Shown here piece by piece: positions 16,122 to 24,182 of a stretch of DNA of 28,919 bases (positions are counted from its first letter, which is position 1; every line of letters starts with the position of its first letter). The notes under the pieces are model-generated. The model searched no databases. It had not been told where the DNA came from and worked only from the letters and a program-made list of their open reading frames with translations. Origin of the DNA: an uncultured Christensenellaceae bacterium (lineage in GTDB: Bacteria > Bacillota > Clostridia > Christensenellales > UBA3700); assembly GCA_910588015.1 (NCBI GenBank), contig CAJUOK010000002.1, positions 1 to 28,919 on the forward strand, read 5' to 3'. Both the position numbers and the translations under genes were made by a program.

Positions 16122-19100
16122 TTAGCCTTTTACGTAACCCCAAACGACTTTACTGTAAGTCTCGTCGTTTACAAAATTCCAATCGTTACGCCAACTGCTC
16201 GGCTTGCTTTCGGCTTGACAGTTGACCGTCAAATTTGTGCAATAATAAAACGCTTTTTCGCCGATATATTTAACGGTTGAAGGTATATAGACGGAGGTAA
16301 GGCTCGAAAGACCAAAAGCTCTCTCGCCTATGCTTATCAGCCCTTCCGGCAAAACGACGCTTTTAAGGTCTTTGCAATAATAGAATGCGCTATCGTCGAT
16401 TTCGACAATTCCTTCGTTCAACTCTATCGACCTGACTTTGCTTTCATTGAAAACAATGCCTATTGAAACCACCGGCTTTCCGTCTATCGTCGCAGGCACC
16501 GTAACGCTCATTGACGAACCTTTGTATTTTGTTATATAGATAGCTCCGCCGTGCTCAACGTAATCAAATTCTCCGTCGGTTGTTATATTGTTGTATCCCC
16601 AAACTACCGTATTGTCATCTTCATTTATCCAACGACTGTTCCATATGCTAGGATTTTGCGCTATCTCGCAATATACCGAAATATTTTTTAAATATGAGAA
16701 CACGCCGTAACCGAGATAGTTTACGCTTATCGGAATTACAATGCTTGTTAGCTTTTCGCAACCCATAAATGCATAGTTGTGGATTTTTTTGACGCCGTTG
16801 GCAATATTCACGCTCGACAGATTTGTACAGTTGGCAAACGCTTTGTCATAAACAGCGTTGACTTTGGCAGGAATATCTACGCTTTCTATCTTGCTATAAG
16901 AAAATGCTTCGGTAAGTATAAAACGTGTGTCTTCGTGTATATTACAGCTTGTTATATCGTTGTTCTTGGCTTTTACCAAAGCCATATACGGATTGGATTG
17001 ACTGCCGATGTACAAAGCATTGTCATACTCGTTATACTTCAAATCATTTGCATATCTAAAGACGTCCTCTCCAAATTCCTTAATACTGTCGGGAAACACT
17101 ATGACGGTTAAATTGCTACAGTTTTCAAAAGCTCTGTCGACAATAGCGGTAACCGCATACGACTTGCCGCCGGAATTCACGCTATCGGGGATGACAATAT
17201 TGCCATTGAGGTCTTCCCTGTACTGTCTTGCGACTTGGGCTTCGCCTTGGTCTATGGCAAAGCGTATTCCGTTCTCCGTAATATATACGTATCCGTCGTT
17301 TGCCACTGCGTTGTTTTTACAATCCCACACTATCGTTTGGTCTTCAGCCCAGTCATAGTGCCAACCTGTCGGTCTTGAACTTGCAACGCAATTTATTATT
17401 AAGCAATTATAGAACGCGCCTACGCCGATTTCCGTTACGCTGTCGGGAATTTCGACGCTTTTAATAAAAGTATAATCAAACGCCGCCACGCCGATACTTA
17501 CCAATCCTTGAGGCAGCTTTATATCGCCGAACCACCCGCAAGATTCAAAAGCTCTGTCTCCTATGCTCTTGAGCGTTTGGGAGAAGGTTACGTCTTTTAT
17601 ATTACTTCCTAAAAAAGCTTTTTCGCCGATATTTACCAAACTTGACGGCAATACCGCTTGCGTCAATTCCTTTGAATTTGCAAAAGCTCGATTGCATATT
17701 TCCGTAACGGGTTTACCGTCTATAGAATCGGGCATTTCCAACTTTGATAAATTTTCGCCTATATAACCTACCAATATCATTTCTTCGGCATTGGTTAAGC
17801 CCCATCTATATCCGTCGGAGGTCACGCCGTGAGTTTTATAATTTCTGAATATTGGACGGCTTATGCCATTCTCCCACTCCTCGGCTGTTTGCGACTTGCT
17901 GAAGACGACCAAAGCGTTTTTGAACGGCGCTATGTATTCGCCGACTGTCTCAATGCTTTGAGGAACTATCAAATCGATGAGATTATCGCAGTTATAGAAA
18001 GCGCGGTCAACAATACCCGTAACAGACTTTTCATTTATAGTTTCGGGTATTTCTAGCGTAGCTTGGTTTTTATTCCAACCTGCGACAAGAACTTTATCGT
18101 CGACGGTTAGTCCCCACTTAACGCCGTCTTGAGTAACGCCGTGCTGTTTTACTCCCCAAACGACGGGACAATCGCCGTTCCATCCGTTTTGCCAATTATT
18201 CGGCTTCGACTCGGACTCTGCGTATATTGAAAGATTATTGTCGTATTTGAATGCGCCGCTGCCTATGCTTGATATATTTTTAGACAAATACAATTCCTCA
18301 AGCGAATCGCAGCCGGAGAACGCATAATCGCCAATGCTGAAAGAAGCGTTTATATTCTTCAAATCAAACGTAATCAAGCTCTTGCACTCCGAAAACGCGG
18401 AACTGCCTATCCTATTTATCGACGAAGGAACCGTAACGTCCGTCAGCGATTCGCAACTTGCAAACGCTCTGTTTGCAACGGAACTCATTTTTGCGGACAA
18501 AACTACGCTCTTAAGCTGTTTGCACTGGCTAAACGCCTCTTCTTCTATCATTAATACGCTGTCGGGCAAAACCAATTCTTTGATAGCCACGTCTCTGTAA
18601 GCGCAAGCTTCGATTTGCGTAAGCGTGTCGGGAAAAACTACGTTCTCCAAAGACGAGCAATGTTCGAACGCATACTGGCGAACAACTTGGATTCCCTCGC
18701 GAAGCTCTATCTCCGTCAAGGACTCGCAACTGTCAAATGTAGCCTCCTCGATGCTTGTCAAAGATTTGGAAAGAACTACTTTTTTCATAGATTCGCATTC
18801 GGAAAACGCATATGCGCCCAACTCCGTCACGGTGTCGGGAATAACAATACTCTCCAAAGCGCTGCAATAGGAAAACGCCGAATTGCCTATACGCTCAAGT
18901 CCTTCGGGAAGAGTAATACTTTTTAAATAAGACTCTCTTGAAAAAACTACTTCTCCTATCTCCGTTATTACCTCGTCGCCTATTTTCGCAGGGACTTCTA
19001 TACTTGTCACTTTCGAGCCGTGTTTATTGACAAACGCAATGATTGCGCCGTTGCCGTCAGTCTCGAAGCTGTATTCATAATTCTCTTCTTGTCCGTCGGC

Positions 19101-19253
19101 GTCGCCGCTCGGATATTCGTCGACGGGCGGTTTTTCGTTAGAGTCGTTATTATCAGAGCCGTCGTCTCCGTTTGTTGGAAAACATCCGACAAAGGCAAAC
19201 AAAGCCGCCAACATCGCCGAAATCATAAGCAAAATCAAAATTTTTTTCTTCAT
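16122..19253 (-). CDS. BspA-like leucine-rich-repeat (LRR_5) surface lipoprotein
   Basis: The 1043-residue protein starts with a lipoprotein signal peptide: MKKKILILLM, hydrophobic core, lipobox FVGC (Cys24), then an acidic Asn/Asp/Ser-rich linker (25-58). The rest is LRR_5 repeats of the BspA type (for example SITLPEGLERIGNSAFSYC). They are arranged as five modules, each with a beta-rich lead-in (DGV/YxWGLT or similar), several repeats, and a closing motif resembling SKPxxWxxxWxxxxxVVWG at about 349-367, 455-472 (degenerate), 627-643, 866-886 and 1016-1038. It is predicted to be anchored outside the membrane; BspA-like proteins are associated with adhesion, but the ligand here is unknown. 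AAAGGAG lies 8 nt before the ATG. Two consensus promoters and a palindromic operator precede it, facing a small HTH gene. Confidence 0.92.
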   Translation of the reverse strand: MKKKILILLMISAMLAALFAFVGCFPTNGDDGSDNNDSNEKPPVDEYPSGDADGQEENYEYSFETDGNGAIIAFVNKHGSKVTSIEVPAKIGDEVITEIGEVVFSRESYLKSITLPEGLERIGNSAFSYCSALESIVIPDTVTELGAYAFSECESMKKVVLSKSLTSIEEATFDSCESLTEIELREGIQVVRQYAFEHCSSLENVVFPDTLTQIEACAYRDVAIKELVLPDSVLMIEEEAFSQCKQLKSVVLSAKMSSVANRAFASCESLTDVTVPSSINRIGSSAFSECKSLITFDLKNINASFSIGDYAFSGCDSLEELYLSKNISSIGSGAFKYDNNLSIYAESESKPNNWQNGWNGDCPVVWGVKQHGVTQDGVKWGLTVDDKVLVAGWNKNQATLEIPETINEKSVTGIVDRAFYNCDNLIDLIVPQSIETVGEYIAPFKNALVVFSKSQTAEEWENGISRPIFRNYKTHGVTSDGYRWGLTNAEEMILVGYIGENLSKLEMPDSIDGKPVTEICNRAFANSKELTQAVLPSSLVNIGEKAFLGSNIKDVTFSQTLKSIGDRAFESCGWFGDIKLPQGLVSIGVAAFDYTFIKSVEIPDSVTEIGVGAFYNCLIINCVASSRPTGWHYDWAEDQTIVWDCKNNAVANDGYVYITENGIRFAIDQGEAQVARQYREDLNGNIVIPDSVNSGGKSYAVTAIVDRAFENCSNLTVIVFPDSIKEFGEDVFRYANDLKYNEYDNALYIGSQSNPYMALVKAKNNDITSCNIHEDTRFILTEAFSYSKIESVDIPAKVNAVYDKAFANCTNLSSVNIANGVKKIHNYAFMGCEKLTSIVIPISVNYLGYGVFSYLKNISVYCEIAQNPSIWNSRWINEDDNTVVWGYNNITTDGEFDYVEHGGAIYITKYKGSSMSVTVPATIDGKPVVSIGIVFNESKVRSIELNEGIVEIDDSAFYYCKDLKSVVLPEGLISIGERAFGLSSLTSVYIPSTVKYIGEKAFYYCTNLTVNCQAESKPSSWRNDWNFVNDETYSKVVWGYVKG

Positions 19254-19280
19254 ATCAAATCTCCTTTTATATTTTCATTG

Positions 19281-19309
19281 ATTATATGACTTTTCAATTA
19301 AAGTGTCAA
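19281..19309 (-). promoter_or_regulatory. Proximal promoter of the LRR lipoprotein gene
   Basis: Minus strand TTGACA (19304-19309), 17-bp spacer, TATAAT (19281-19286); both hexamers are perfect. The start would be about 20 nt before the ATG, just ahead of the ribosome site. Confidence 0.82.
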
Positions 19310-19331
19310 ACTTTAAAATAAAAATCACCGA

Positions 19332-19371
19332 GTGGTCTATTTATAGTCCAATAGTATCATATATAGACCAC
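19332..19371. promoter_or_regulatory. Palindromic operator between LRR lipoprotein and HTH genes
   Basis: GTGGTCTAT (19332-19340) is the exact inverse of ATAGACCAC (19363-19371). A third half-site, ATAGTCCA (19343-19350), forms a near-perfect 18-bp palindrome TGGtCTATttATAGtCCA with the first (19333-19350). The sites overlap the spacer and -10 of the distal lipoprotein promoter and lie 20-60 bp upstream of a TATAAT (19391-19396) that could serve the divergent HTH gene. They are the likely binding site of that HTH protein (inference). Confidence 0.65.
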
Positions 19372-19379
19372 TGTGTCAA
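19351..19379 (-). promoter_or_regulatory. Distal promoter of the LRR lipoprotein gene, overlapped by operator
   Basis: Minus strand TTGACA (19374-19379), 17-bp spacer, TACTAT (19351-19356). One operator arm lies inside the spacer and the others lie just downstream of the -10. Confidence 0.7.
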
Positions 19380-19431
19380 GCGCAAAATAATATAATTTTA
19401 TGAGAACTACCATATTGGAAATCATTAAATT

Positions 19432-19674
19432 ATGAACACTTACCAAACCGTTAAAGCAAGAATACTTTATTTATGCGAACAGAAAAAAATGTCTATTCAC
19501 AAATTGGCAACGGAGTCCGGCATATCCCCGTCGACAATAAAAAGTATTTTGTACGGAAACAGCCAAAATCCCGGAATCGTAACGATAAAAATGCTTTGCG
19601 ACGGACTGGGAATATCCCTAATAGAATTTTTCGATACGCAAGAATTTAAAAATTTAGAACAGGAAATAAAATAA
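19432..19674 (+). CDS. Small XRE-family helix-turn-helix regulator
   Basis: This 80-residue protein is essentially one Cro/CI-type DNA-binding domain: KKMSIHKLATESGISPSTIK (helices 2-3), NPGIVTIKMLCDGLGISLIEFF (helices 4-5) and a short charged tail. It is transcribed divergently from the LRR lipoprotein gene, and the palindrome at 19332-19371 lies between them, so autoregulation and control of the lipoprotein gene are likely but not shown. The ribosome site is weak (GGAAAT about 12 nt before the ATG), and the putative TATAAT (19391-19396) lacks a good -35, suggesting low expression. No effector domain is present. A dispersed repeat copy follows immediately after the stop. Confidence 0.85.
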   Translation: MNTYQTVKARILYLCEQKKMSIHKLATESGISPSTIKSILYGNSQNPGIVTIKMLCDGLGISLIEFFDTQEFKNLEQEIK

Positions 19675-19684
19675 TAAATGTTTT

Positions 19685-19727
19685 TTCGAGCGAAAGGAAG
19701 TGAGAAGTTAAGTCGAAATATCTCAAC
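19685..19727. repeat. Dispersed repeat copy D
   Basis: CGAGCGAAAGGAAGTGAGAA followed by AGTCGAAATATCTCAA matches the family seen at 6456-6493, with several differences in the middle. It lies between the stops of two convergent HTH genes. Confidence 0.6.
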
Positions 19728-19730
19728 CGA

Positions 19731-19964
19731 TTATTGTTGTTTTTTTGCTTGTCCGTTTGGAATAAAATCACGTCCTACAAGCTCGTCGAGACTTATACCG
19801 TAAAAGTCTGCTAATTGCACGCAAAAATCAATATTCGGCAGTACTTTGTTGCTCTCCCACCTACCTATATTTTGATGCGACGTCCCAATTTGTTTTGATA
19901 ACTCAACTTTGGAAATTCCTTTTACTTCTCTTTGTTCTCTAAAAGCTGCGCCGTAATCTAACAT
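19731..19964 (-). CDS. XRE-family (Cro/CI-type) regulator
   Basis: The 77-residue protein has an N-terminal helix-turn-helix (about 5-62): FREQREVKGISKVELSKQIG then TSHQNIGRWESNKVLPNIDF and FYGISLDELVG, a classic Cro/CI pattern. The short Gln/Lys tail (GQAKKQQ) is unassigned. I chose ATG 19964, with AAGGAG 9 nt upstream, over an upstream in-frame start that would lie within the promoter. It is divergent from the small gene at 20092, and two near-identical 14-bp palindromes lie between them, covering both promoters, so it probably represses itself and that gene. Confidence 0.88.
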   Translation of the reverse strand: MLDYGAAFREQREVKGISKVELSKQIGTSHQNIGRWESNKVLPNIDFCVQLADFYGISLDELVGRDFIPNGQAKKQQ

Positions 19965-19978
19965 AATTAAGTCTCCTT

Positions 19979-20007
19979 TTATAAAATTATTGCACATTTT
20001 TGTACAA
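19979..20007 (-). promoter_or_regulatory. Promoter of the XRE gene at 19731
   Basis: Minus strand TTGTAC (20002-20007), 17-bp spacer, TTATAA (19979-19984). The -35 region coincides with operator 1. Confidence 0.55.
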
Positions 20008-20033
20008 ATTGCTTTACTTGCACATATTTGTGC
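19992..20033. promoter_or_regulatory. Paired operators GCACA-N4-TGTGC between divergent genes
   Basis: Site 1 is GCACATTTTTGTAC (19992-20005) and site 2 is GCACATATTTGTGC (20020-20033). They share the form GCACA-N4-TGTRC with centres 28 bp apart. Site 1 lies within the XRE promoter and site 2 within the promoter of the gene at 20092. Confidence 0.65.
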
Positions 20034-20047
20034 GTATAAAATATAAA
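20018..20047 (+). promoter_or_regulatory. Promoter of the small gene at 20092
   Basis: TTGCAC (20018-20023), 18-bp spacer, TATAAA (20042-20047). The -35 and the start of the spacer overlap operator 2. Confidence 0.55.
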
Positions 20048-20091
20048 TGGTATTTGCTAGTCGCCAACACTAAATATAAAAGGAGAAAATT

Positions 20092-20370
20092 ATGAAACAA
20101 AAAAATTCTGCTATTATGCAAATGATAATGGGAAAACGAGGAAACTTGGATAACCTCAATTCAAGTGACGAGTATAATAAAACTTTAGACGACTTGGACG
20201 ATAAAATTAAAGATTTTCAAAAACAAATTGCCGACAACCCCAAACTTTTGCAACAATTTAACGAATTGCAAGACCTACACTTACGCGAAACTGTTCTCTA
20301 CGGTTACGACGTATACAGAGAGGCTTTTGCCTTTGGACTTGCTATGGGACAGGAAATTTTTGAAAACTAA
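20092..20370 (+). CDS. Small acidic helical protein, DUF6809-like
   Basis: This 92-residue protein has AAGGAG about 7 nt before its ATG. It is largely helical and charged: DDLDDKIKDFQKQIADNP followed by LQQFNELQDLHLRETVLYGY, probably a coiled-coil hairpin, and ends in REAFAFGLAMGQEIFEN. The final F-x-x-G-x-x-x-G-x-x-x-x-E pattern resembles DUF6809 proteins, small Firmicute proteins of unknown function often found near XRE regulators; this match is from memory and moderate in confidence. It has no signal peptide or membrane segment. It is divergent from the XRE gene at 19731, and the two operators suggest a regulator-target pair. A toxin-antitoxin or signalling role would be speculation. Confidence 0.75.
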   Translation: MKQKNSAIMQMIMGKRGNLDNLNSSDEYNKTLDDLDDKIKDFQKQIADNPKLLQQFNELQDLHLRETVLYGYDVYREAFAFGLAMGQEIFEN

Positions 20371-20444
20371 TCTATTTACAAAGGCATTATAATTTATTTC
20401 AAACAAAGCATTTACGATTGGAATACAAATACAAAATAATGAAT

Positions 20445-20509
20445 GTCACCTCGAGCGTAGTCGAGAGGTCTAATCCTTTTCCACTTCGCTACGCTTCGGT
20501 CGAAATAAC
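20445..20509. repeat. Dispersed repeat copy E
   Basis: GTCACCTCGAGCGTAGTCGA at the left and CTTCGGTCGAAATAAC at the right form an imperfect inverted repeat of the same family as 5343-5430. GCGTCAATGAC just downstream (about 20541) also matches the linker motif of clusters B and C. The surrounding gap (20371-20745) has no credible gene; the short frame running through the repeat lacks a ribosome site. Confidence 0.7.
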
Positions 20510-20697
20510 GTTAAAAATAGCCCCCCCACTGTGCTTTAGTGCGTCAATGACAAAATTATTAGCCACATACGAGCGTGGAGAGCGCTGTTATTTTTATCCA
20601 TTTGATAGCACTAGTTACTTCAACCGCAGAGATTAGTGTAATTTTCGTCAGCGCAACGGTAAGCGAGCGGTGAGCGTACTTGCCGTACATAACCCCG

Positions 20698-20730
20698 AGC
20701 GCACATAGTTGTTAGGGCGAAAGGTGCGCT
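20698..20730. other. Hairpin downstream of the glutamate synthase operon
   Basis: AGCGCAC (20698-20704) pairs perfectly with GTGCGCT (20724-20730). It starts 16 nt after the stop of the last glutamate synthase gene. No T-run follows on the minus strand, so it is not a standard intrinsic terminator; it may stabilise the 3' end of the mRNA. Confidence 0.4.
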
Positions 20731-20745
20731 AATATATGCGGCTGA

Positions 20746-21468
20746 TTATACTGAGGTGTAAAGTTGTTTATACGGATTAGCGGAATTTGCAGTCAAAACA
20801 AAGAAATCTTTGCTCATAATTTCATTTGCGTCTTTGCCGAAATATAGGCAATACTCCTTTACATACTTCTCTATTTCAATCAAGTCTTCGGAGTTTGCTT
20901 TTCTCGCGGATATTTGGTCGGGCAAATCGGGCAGCTGCTGACTGCGCAAGATTATCTTGCCCCCGTGCATACCGTTGCCGGTGAAATATCCGACGTTGGT
21001 TTTGCTGTCGGCGTCTATACCAAGAACAATTATAATTCCGCCCGCTTGATACTCTCCCAAAAAACTTCCTGCTTTTCCGCCTATGACGAGCACCGGAAAT
21101 TTGTCTTTGTAGGCTTTCATATGTATTCCCGCGCGATACCCCGCGTCGCCTTTGATAAATATTTTGCCGCCTCGCATTGAATATCCCGTTGCGTCTCCGC
21201 TGTTGCCGTGGACAACTATAAGTCCGTCGTTCATAGTATCGCCGATAGCGTCCTGCGCGCTTCCGTTGACGGTAATCTTGCATCCGTCGAGATAAGCGCC
21301 CATTGCGTTGCCCGGCGTGCCGTTGACAATAATTTCTTTATCTTTAGCTCCTGACGCGATATACCTATGCCCGAGCGCGTTGTCAACGACTATTATTTTT
21401 TCATCGGTTTGGCGAATAAGTCTTCCGATTTCGGAAAAATGCTTATCTGCGCAATCTATCTTCAACAT
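20746..21468 (-). CDS. Glutamate synthase, GXGXG (GltB C-terminal) domain subunit
   Basis: The 240-residue protein is the right-handed beta-helix (GXGXG) domain of glutamate synthase as a separate subunit. Repeating glycine motifs run from about 45 to 170: NGTPGNAMGAYLDG, NGSAQDAIGDTMNDG, HGNSGDATGYSMRGG, KGDAGYRAGIHM and GGKAGSFLGEYQAGG. In the one-chain enzyme this domain supports the FMN domain structurally. The C-terminal 45 residues (about 195-240) are family-typical but unassigned. It is last in a three-gene operon, 62 bp after the FMN-domain gene. The split layout is known from archaea and several anaerobic bacteria. AAGGAG stands about 6 nt before the ATG. Confidence 0.92.
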   Translation of the reverse strand: MLKIDCADKHFSEIGRLIRQTDEKIIVVDNALGHRYIASGAKDKEIIVNGTPGNAMGAYLDGCKITVNGSAQDAIGDTMNDGLIVVHGNSGDATGYSMRGGKIFIKGDAGYRAGIHMKAYKDKFPVLVIGGKAGSFLGEYQAGGIIIVLGIDADSKTNVGYFTGNGMHGGKIILRSQQLPDLPDQISARKANSEDLIEIEKYVKEYCLYFGKDANEIMSKDFFVLTANSANPYKQLYTSV

Positions 21469-21530
21469 ATTATTCTCCTTAACTACAAATACCTGCAGAG
21501 AGTTTTCTCCCTTTTAATTGCGGAATTTAA

Positions 21531-23036
21531 CTATTCGCCCGCGTGCTTAATACCGAGAATCTCCAACTCTTTTGAGTTGAGTCCAACTCCGCGAAGCATA
21601 AGCCTGTTGCCCTTGAGCGCTTCTATAGAATTGATACCCATACCGCCCATCATCTCTTTTATCTCGTGAGTCCACGCGGTGACAAGATTGACAAGTCTGT
21701 CGCAAGCGACGTCGGGGTCCAATCTTTTGACAAGCTCCGGCACTTGAGTTGCGATACCCCAATTGCACTTGCCCATATGACACGACCTGCAAAGATGACA
21801 GCCCATAGCCATAAGCGCGGCGGTGGCTATATAACACGCGTCCGCTCCCAAAGCTATAGCTTTAACAATATCCGCGCTGTTGCGAATAGAGCCGCCCGCA
21901 ACAAGCGAAATGTTGCCTCTTATCCCCTCGTCGCGCAATCTTTTATCTACGCTTGCCAAGGCAAGTTCGATAGGTATGCCGACGTTGTCTCTTATTCTCG
22001 TCGGAGCCGCGCCCGTGCCTCCTCTGAAACCGTCGATTACGATGATGTCAGCCCCGCTTCTGGCGATACCGCTTGCAACCGCCGCTACGTTGTGCACCGC
22101 CGCAACCTTAACCGCAATAGGCTTTTTGTAGTCCGTGGCTTCTTTAAGAGAGTACACGAGCTGACGCAAGTCCTCGATAGAGTAAATATCGTGGTGCGGA
22201 GCGGGAGAAATCGCGTCGCTGCCGACGGGAATCATTCTCGTCTTGGATATATCTCCCACTATTTTAGTTCCCGGCAAGTGACCGCCTATTCCCGGTTTTG
22301 CGCCCTGTCCTATCTTTATCTCGATACATTCTCCCGCCTCGAGATAGTCTTTGTGAACTCCGAATCTGCCCGAAGCCACTTGAACAATCGTATTCTTACC
22401 GTATTTGTAAAAGTCTTCGTGCAGACCGCCTTCGCCCGTATTATAGAATATTCCCAGTTTTTCCGCCGCTTTGGCAAGCGCGGCGTGAGCATTGTAACTT
22501 ATAGAGCCGTAACTCATAGCCGAAAACATTATGGGCGCGCTCAACTTGAGTTGAGGCGCAAGATTGTCGATTATTTTGCCGTCGGTATCTCTGACTATTT
22601 TATCTGGCTTACTGCCCAAAAACACAGTTGTTTCCATCGGTTCTCTCAACGGGTCGATAGACGGATTAGTCACCTGCGACGCGTTGATAAGTATTTTATC
22701 CCAGTATACGGGCAACGGCTGAGGATTTCCCATAGACGAAAGCAACACTCCGCCGCTCTCTGCCTGTCGGTATATCTCCTTCATAGACTCTGCCGACCAA
22801 TTGGCGTTTTCCTTATAGGTATTGTCAGACTTGACAATTTTGAGCGCTCTCGTAGGGCAGGTGGCTACGCATCTGTGACAGTTGACGCATTTGGTGTCGT
22901 CGGCAATGACTATGCCCTTTTTTTCATCGAAAATATGAGCTTGATTAGCGCATTGTTTGACGCATATTTTGCAGTTGATACACCTATTGAAATCCCTTAC
23001 TATTTCATACGGAGGATATATATAATTTACAGACAT
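21531..23036 (-). CDS. Glutamate synthase FMN-domain subunit with N-terminal 2x[4Fe-4S] ferredoxin domain
   Basis: The 501-residue subunit carries the reductive half of glutamate synthase, turning 2-oxoglutarate plus ammonia into glutamate. An N-terminal ferredoxin-like domain has two CxxCxxCxxxC motifs (Cys19/22/25/29 and Cys50/53/56/60). The FMN domain follows, with GGLHEDFYKYGK, IKIGQGAKPGIGGHLPG, IDGFRGGTGAAPTR and, near the C-terminus, GCHLCRSCHMGKCNWGIATQ, where the clustered cysteines match the 3Fe-4S site of glutamate synthases. The fused ferredoxin domain suggests electrons arrive from ferredoxin or a partner flavoprotein; no NAD(P)H-oxidising small subunit gene is in the window. It begins 1 nt after the stop of the amidotransferase gene, with GGAGG inside that gene's end. 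Confidence 0.95.
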   Translation of the reverse strand: MSVNYIYPPYEIVRDFNRCINCKICVKQCANQAHIFDEKKGIVIADDTKCVNCHRCVATCPTRALKIVKSDNTYKENANWSAESMKEIYRQAESGGVLLSSMGNPQPLPVYWDKILINASQVTNPSIDPLREPMETTVFLGSKPDKIVRDTDGKIIDNLAPQLKLSAPIMFSAMSYGSISYNAHAALAKAAEKLGIFYNTGEGGLHEDFYKYGKNTIVQVASGRFGVHKDYLEAGECIEIKIGQGAKPGIGGHLPGTKIVGDISKTRMIPVGSDAISPAPHHDIYSIEDLRQLVYSLKEATDYKKPIAVKVAAVHNVAAVASGIARSGADIIVIDGFRGGTGAAPTRIRDNVGIPIELALASVDKRLRDEGIRGNISLVAGGSIRNSADIVKAIALGADACYIATAALMAMGCHLCRSCHMGKCNWGIATQVPELVKRLDPDVACDRLVNLVTAWTHEIKEMMGGMGINSIEALKGNRLMLRGVGLNSKELEILGIKHAGE

Positions 23037-23037
23037 A

Positions 23038-24132
23038 CTATTTATCCTCCTTTTTATCGAGAGTGACTATCACCGGTTCTCCGCCCATAGGCGACCATAT
23101 TCTGTCGACGTTGGGTTCTATCGCTCTTATCGCGCATTCTTCGCTGGCTATGTATGTCATATCGTCTTTTTCCCCGACAACCATACTTCTCAATTTAAGT
23201 CTATCGTTGAGCGCCATTAGTCCGTTTTCAAATCCCACCATTATACTAAAAGGTCCCGTGATAAGCAGACTGGAAAAAGTATTTCGCAGATACTCTGCAA
23301 GAGCTCTTTCTTCTGGCGGCTTTTTCTCTATGGTAGACCAAAACGGAGCTGCTATTACTTGCGCCGCTTCGCTCATACTCAGCCCTTGACGGCGGCATAA
23401 GAAGTCCACGACGTAAGCTATTACCTCTGTGTCTGTCATCAAAGTACATTGATATCCGAACATCTCTATGTATCTTCTGTTGGCGTCGTAAGAAGATATC
23501 TCGCCGTTGTGGACAACCGAATAATCAAGCATACCGAAAGGGTGAGCCCCTCCCCACCAACCGGGGGTATTAGTCGGGTATCTGCCGTGCGCCGTCCAAC
23601 AATAGGCTTCGTATTCTTCGAGTCTGTAATACTCTCCCACGTCTTCGGGATAACCCACCGCTTTAAATATCCCCATATTCTTACCGCTGGAAAAAATATA
23701 CGCGCCCTTAATCGTGGTATTTACCTTGATTACCATTCTTGCGACAAATTCTTTTTCGTCGAGATTCGTCTCGTGCAAACGTGCGTCGAGAGGTTTGACA
23801 AAGTATCTCAATATGAGCGGTTCGTCGGAAATCTTTTTTGTTTTCCTAATGGGAATCATAGACATATTGACGATAAAAAAGTTTTGATAAAGAAAATTTT
23901 CCGCTTCCTTTCTAATTTCGTTATCGTCGTAAAATATATGAAACGCATAAAAATCCGCGTACTGCGGATATATGCCGTAACCTGCAAAGCCTCCTCCAAG
24001 TCCGTTGGAGCGGTCGTGCATTGTGGCAATCGACTCAATTATCTTCTCTCCGTTTGTGAGCCTTCCGCTTCTGGAAAAAATGCCCGATATGGCGCATCCC
24101 GACGGTATTCTCACCTCGCCTTCTTTCAACAT
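23038..24132 (-). CDS. Glutamate synthase class II amidotransferase subunit
   Basis: The 364-residue protein is the glutaminase domain of a split glutamate synthase, releasing ammonia for the FMN-domain partner. The probable N-terminal nucleophile is Cys13 (IPSGCAISGIF), which would need removal of a 12-residue propeptide. Class II motifs follow: HGRYPTNTPGWWGGAHPF, VVHNGEISSYDANRRY and TLMTDTEVIAY. It leads the operon, with AAGGT upstream of the ATG and a consensus promoter at 24183-24212. It faces the glnN gene across a 505-bp regulatory region, so synthesis of glutamine and its conversion to glutamate may be controlled together. Confidence 0.92.
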   Translation of the reverse strand: MLKEGEVRIPSGCAISGIFSRSGRLTNGEKIIESIATMHDRSNGLGGGFAGYGIYPQYADFYAFHIFYDDNEIRKEAENFLYQNFFIVNMSMIPIRKTKKISDEPLILRYFVKPLDARLHETNLDEKEFVARMVIKVNTTIKGAYIFSSGKNMGIFKAVGYPEDVGEYYRLEEYEAYCWTAHGRYPTNTPGWWGGAHPFGMLDYSVVHNGEISSYDANRRYIEMFGYQCTLMTDTEVIAYVVDFLCRRQGLSMSEAAQVIAAPFWSTIEKKPPEERALAEYLRNTFSSLLITGPFSIMVGFENGLMALNDRLKLRSMVVGEKDDMTYIASEECAIRAIEPNVDRIWSPMGGEPVIVTLDKKEDK

Positions 24133-24182
24133 AACGTACCTTTTATAAGGCGGTTTTGCAATCGCCTTTATCCTTTTGGGTA

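Noticed and set aside
20418..20636. 72-codon plus-strand frame
   Set aside because: It runs through a dispersed repeat and has no ribosome site or recognisable protein character.
20640..20745. Part of a tRNA or other stable RNA in the GC-richer stretch after the repeat
   Set aside because: A 7-bp hairpin is present, but no cloverleaf, T-loop or known RNA motif could be drawn.
21666..23066. Plus-strand frame of 466 codons opposite the glutamate synthase FMN gene
   Set aside because: Shadow frame; composition is Arg/Ser/Val-rich and unlike any protein family, and the minus-strand gene is certain.
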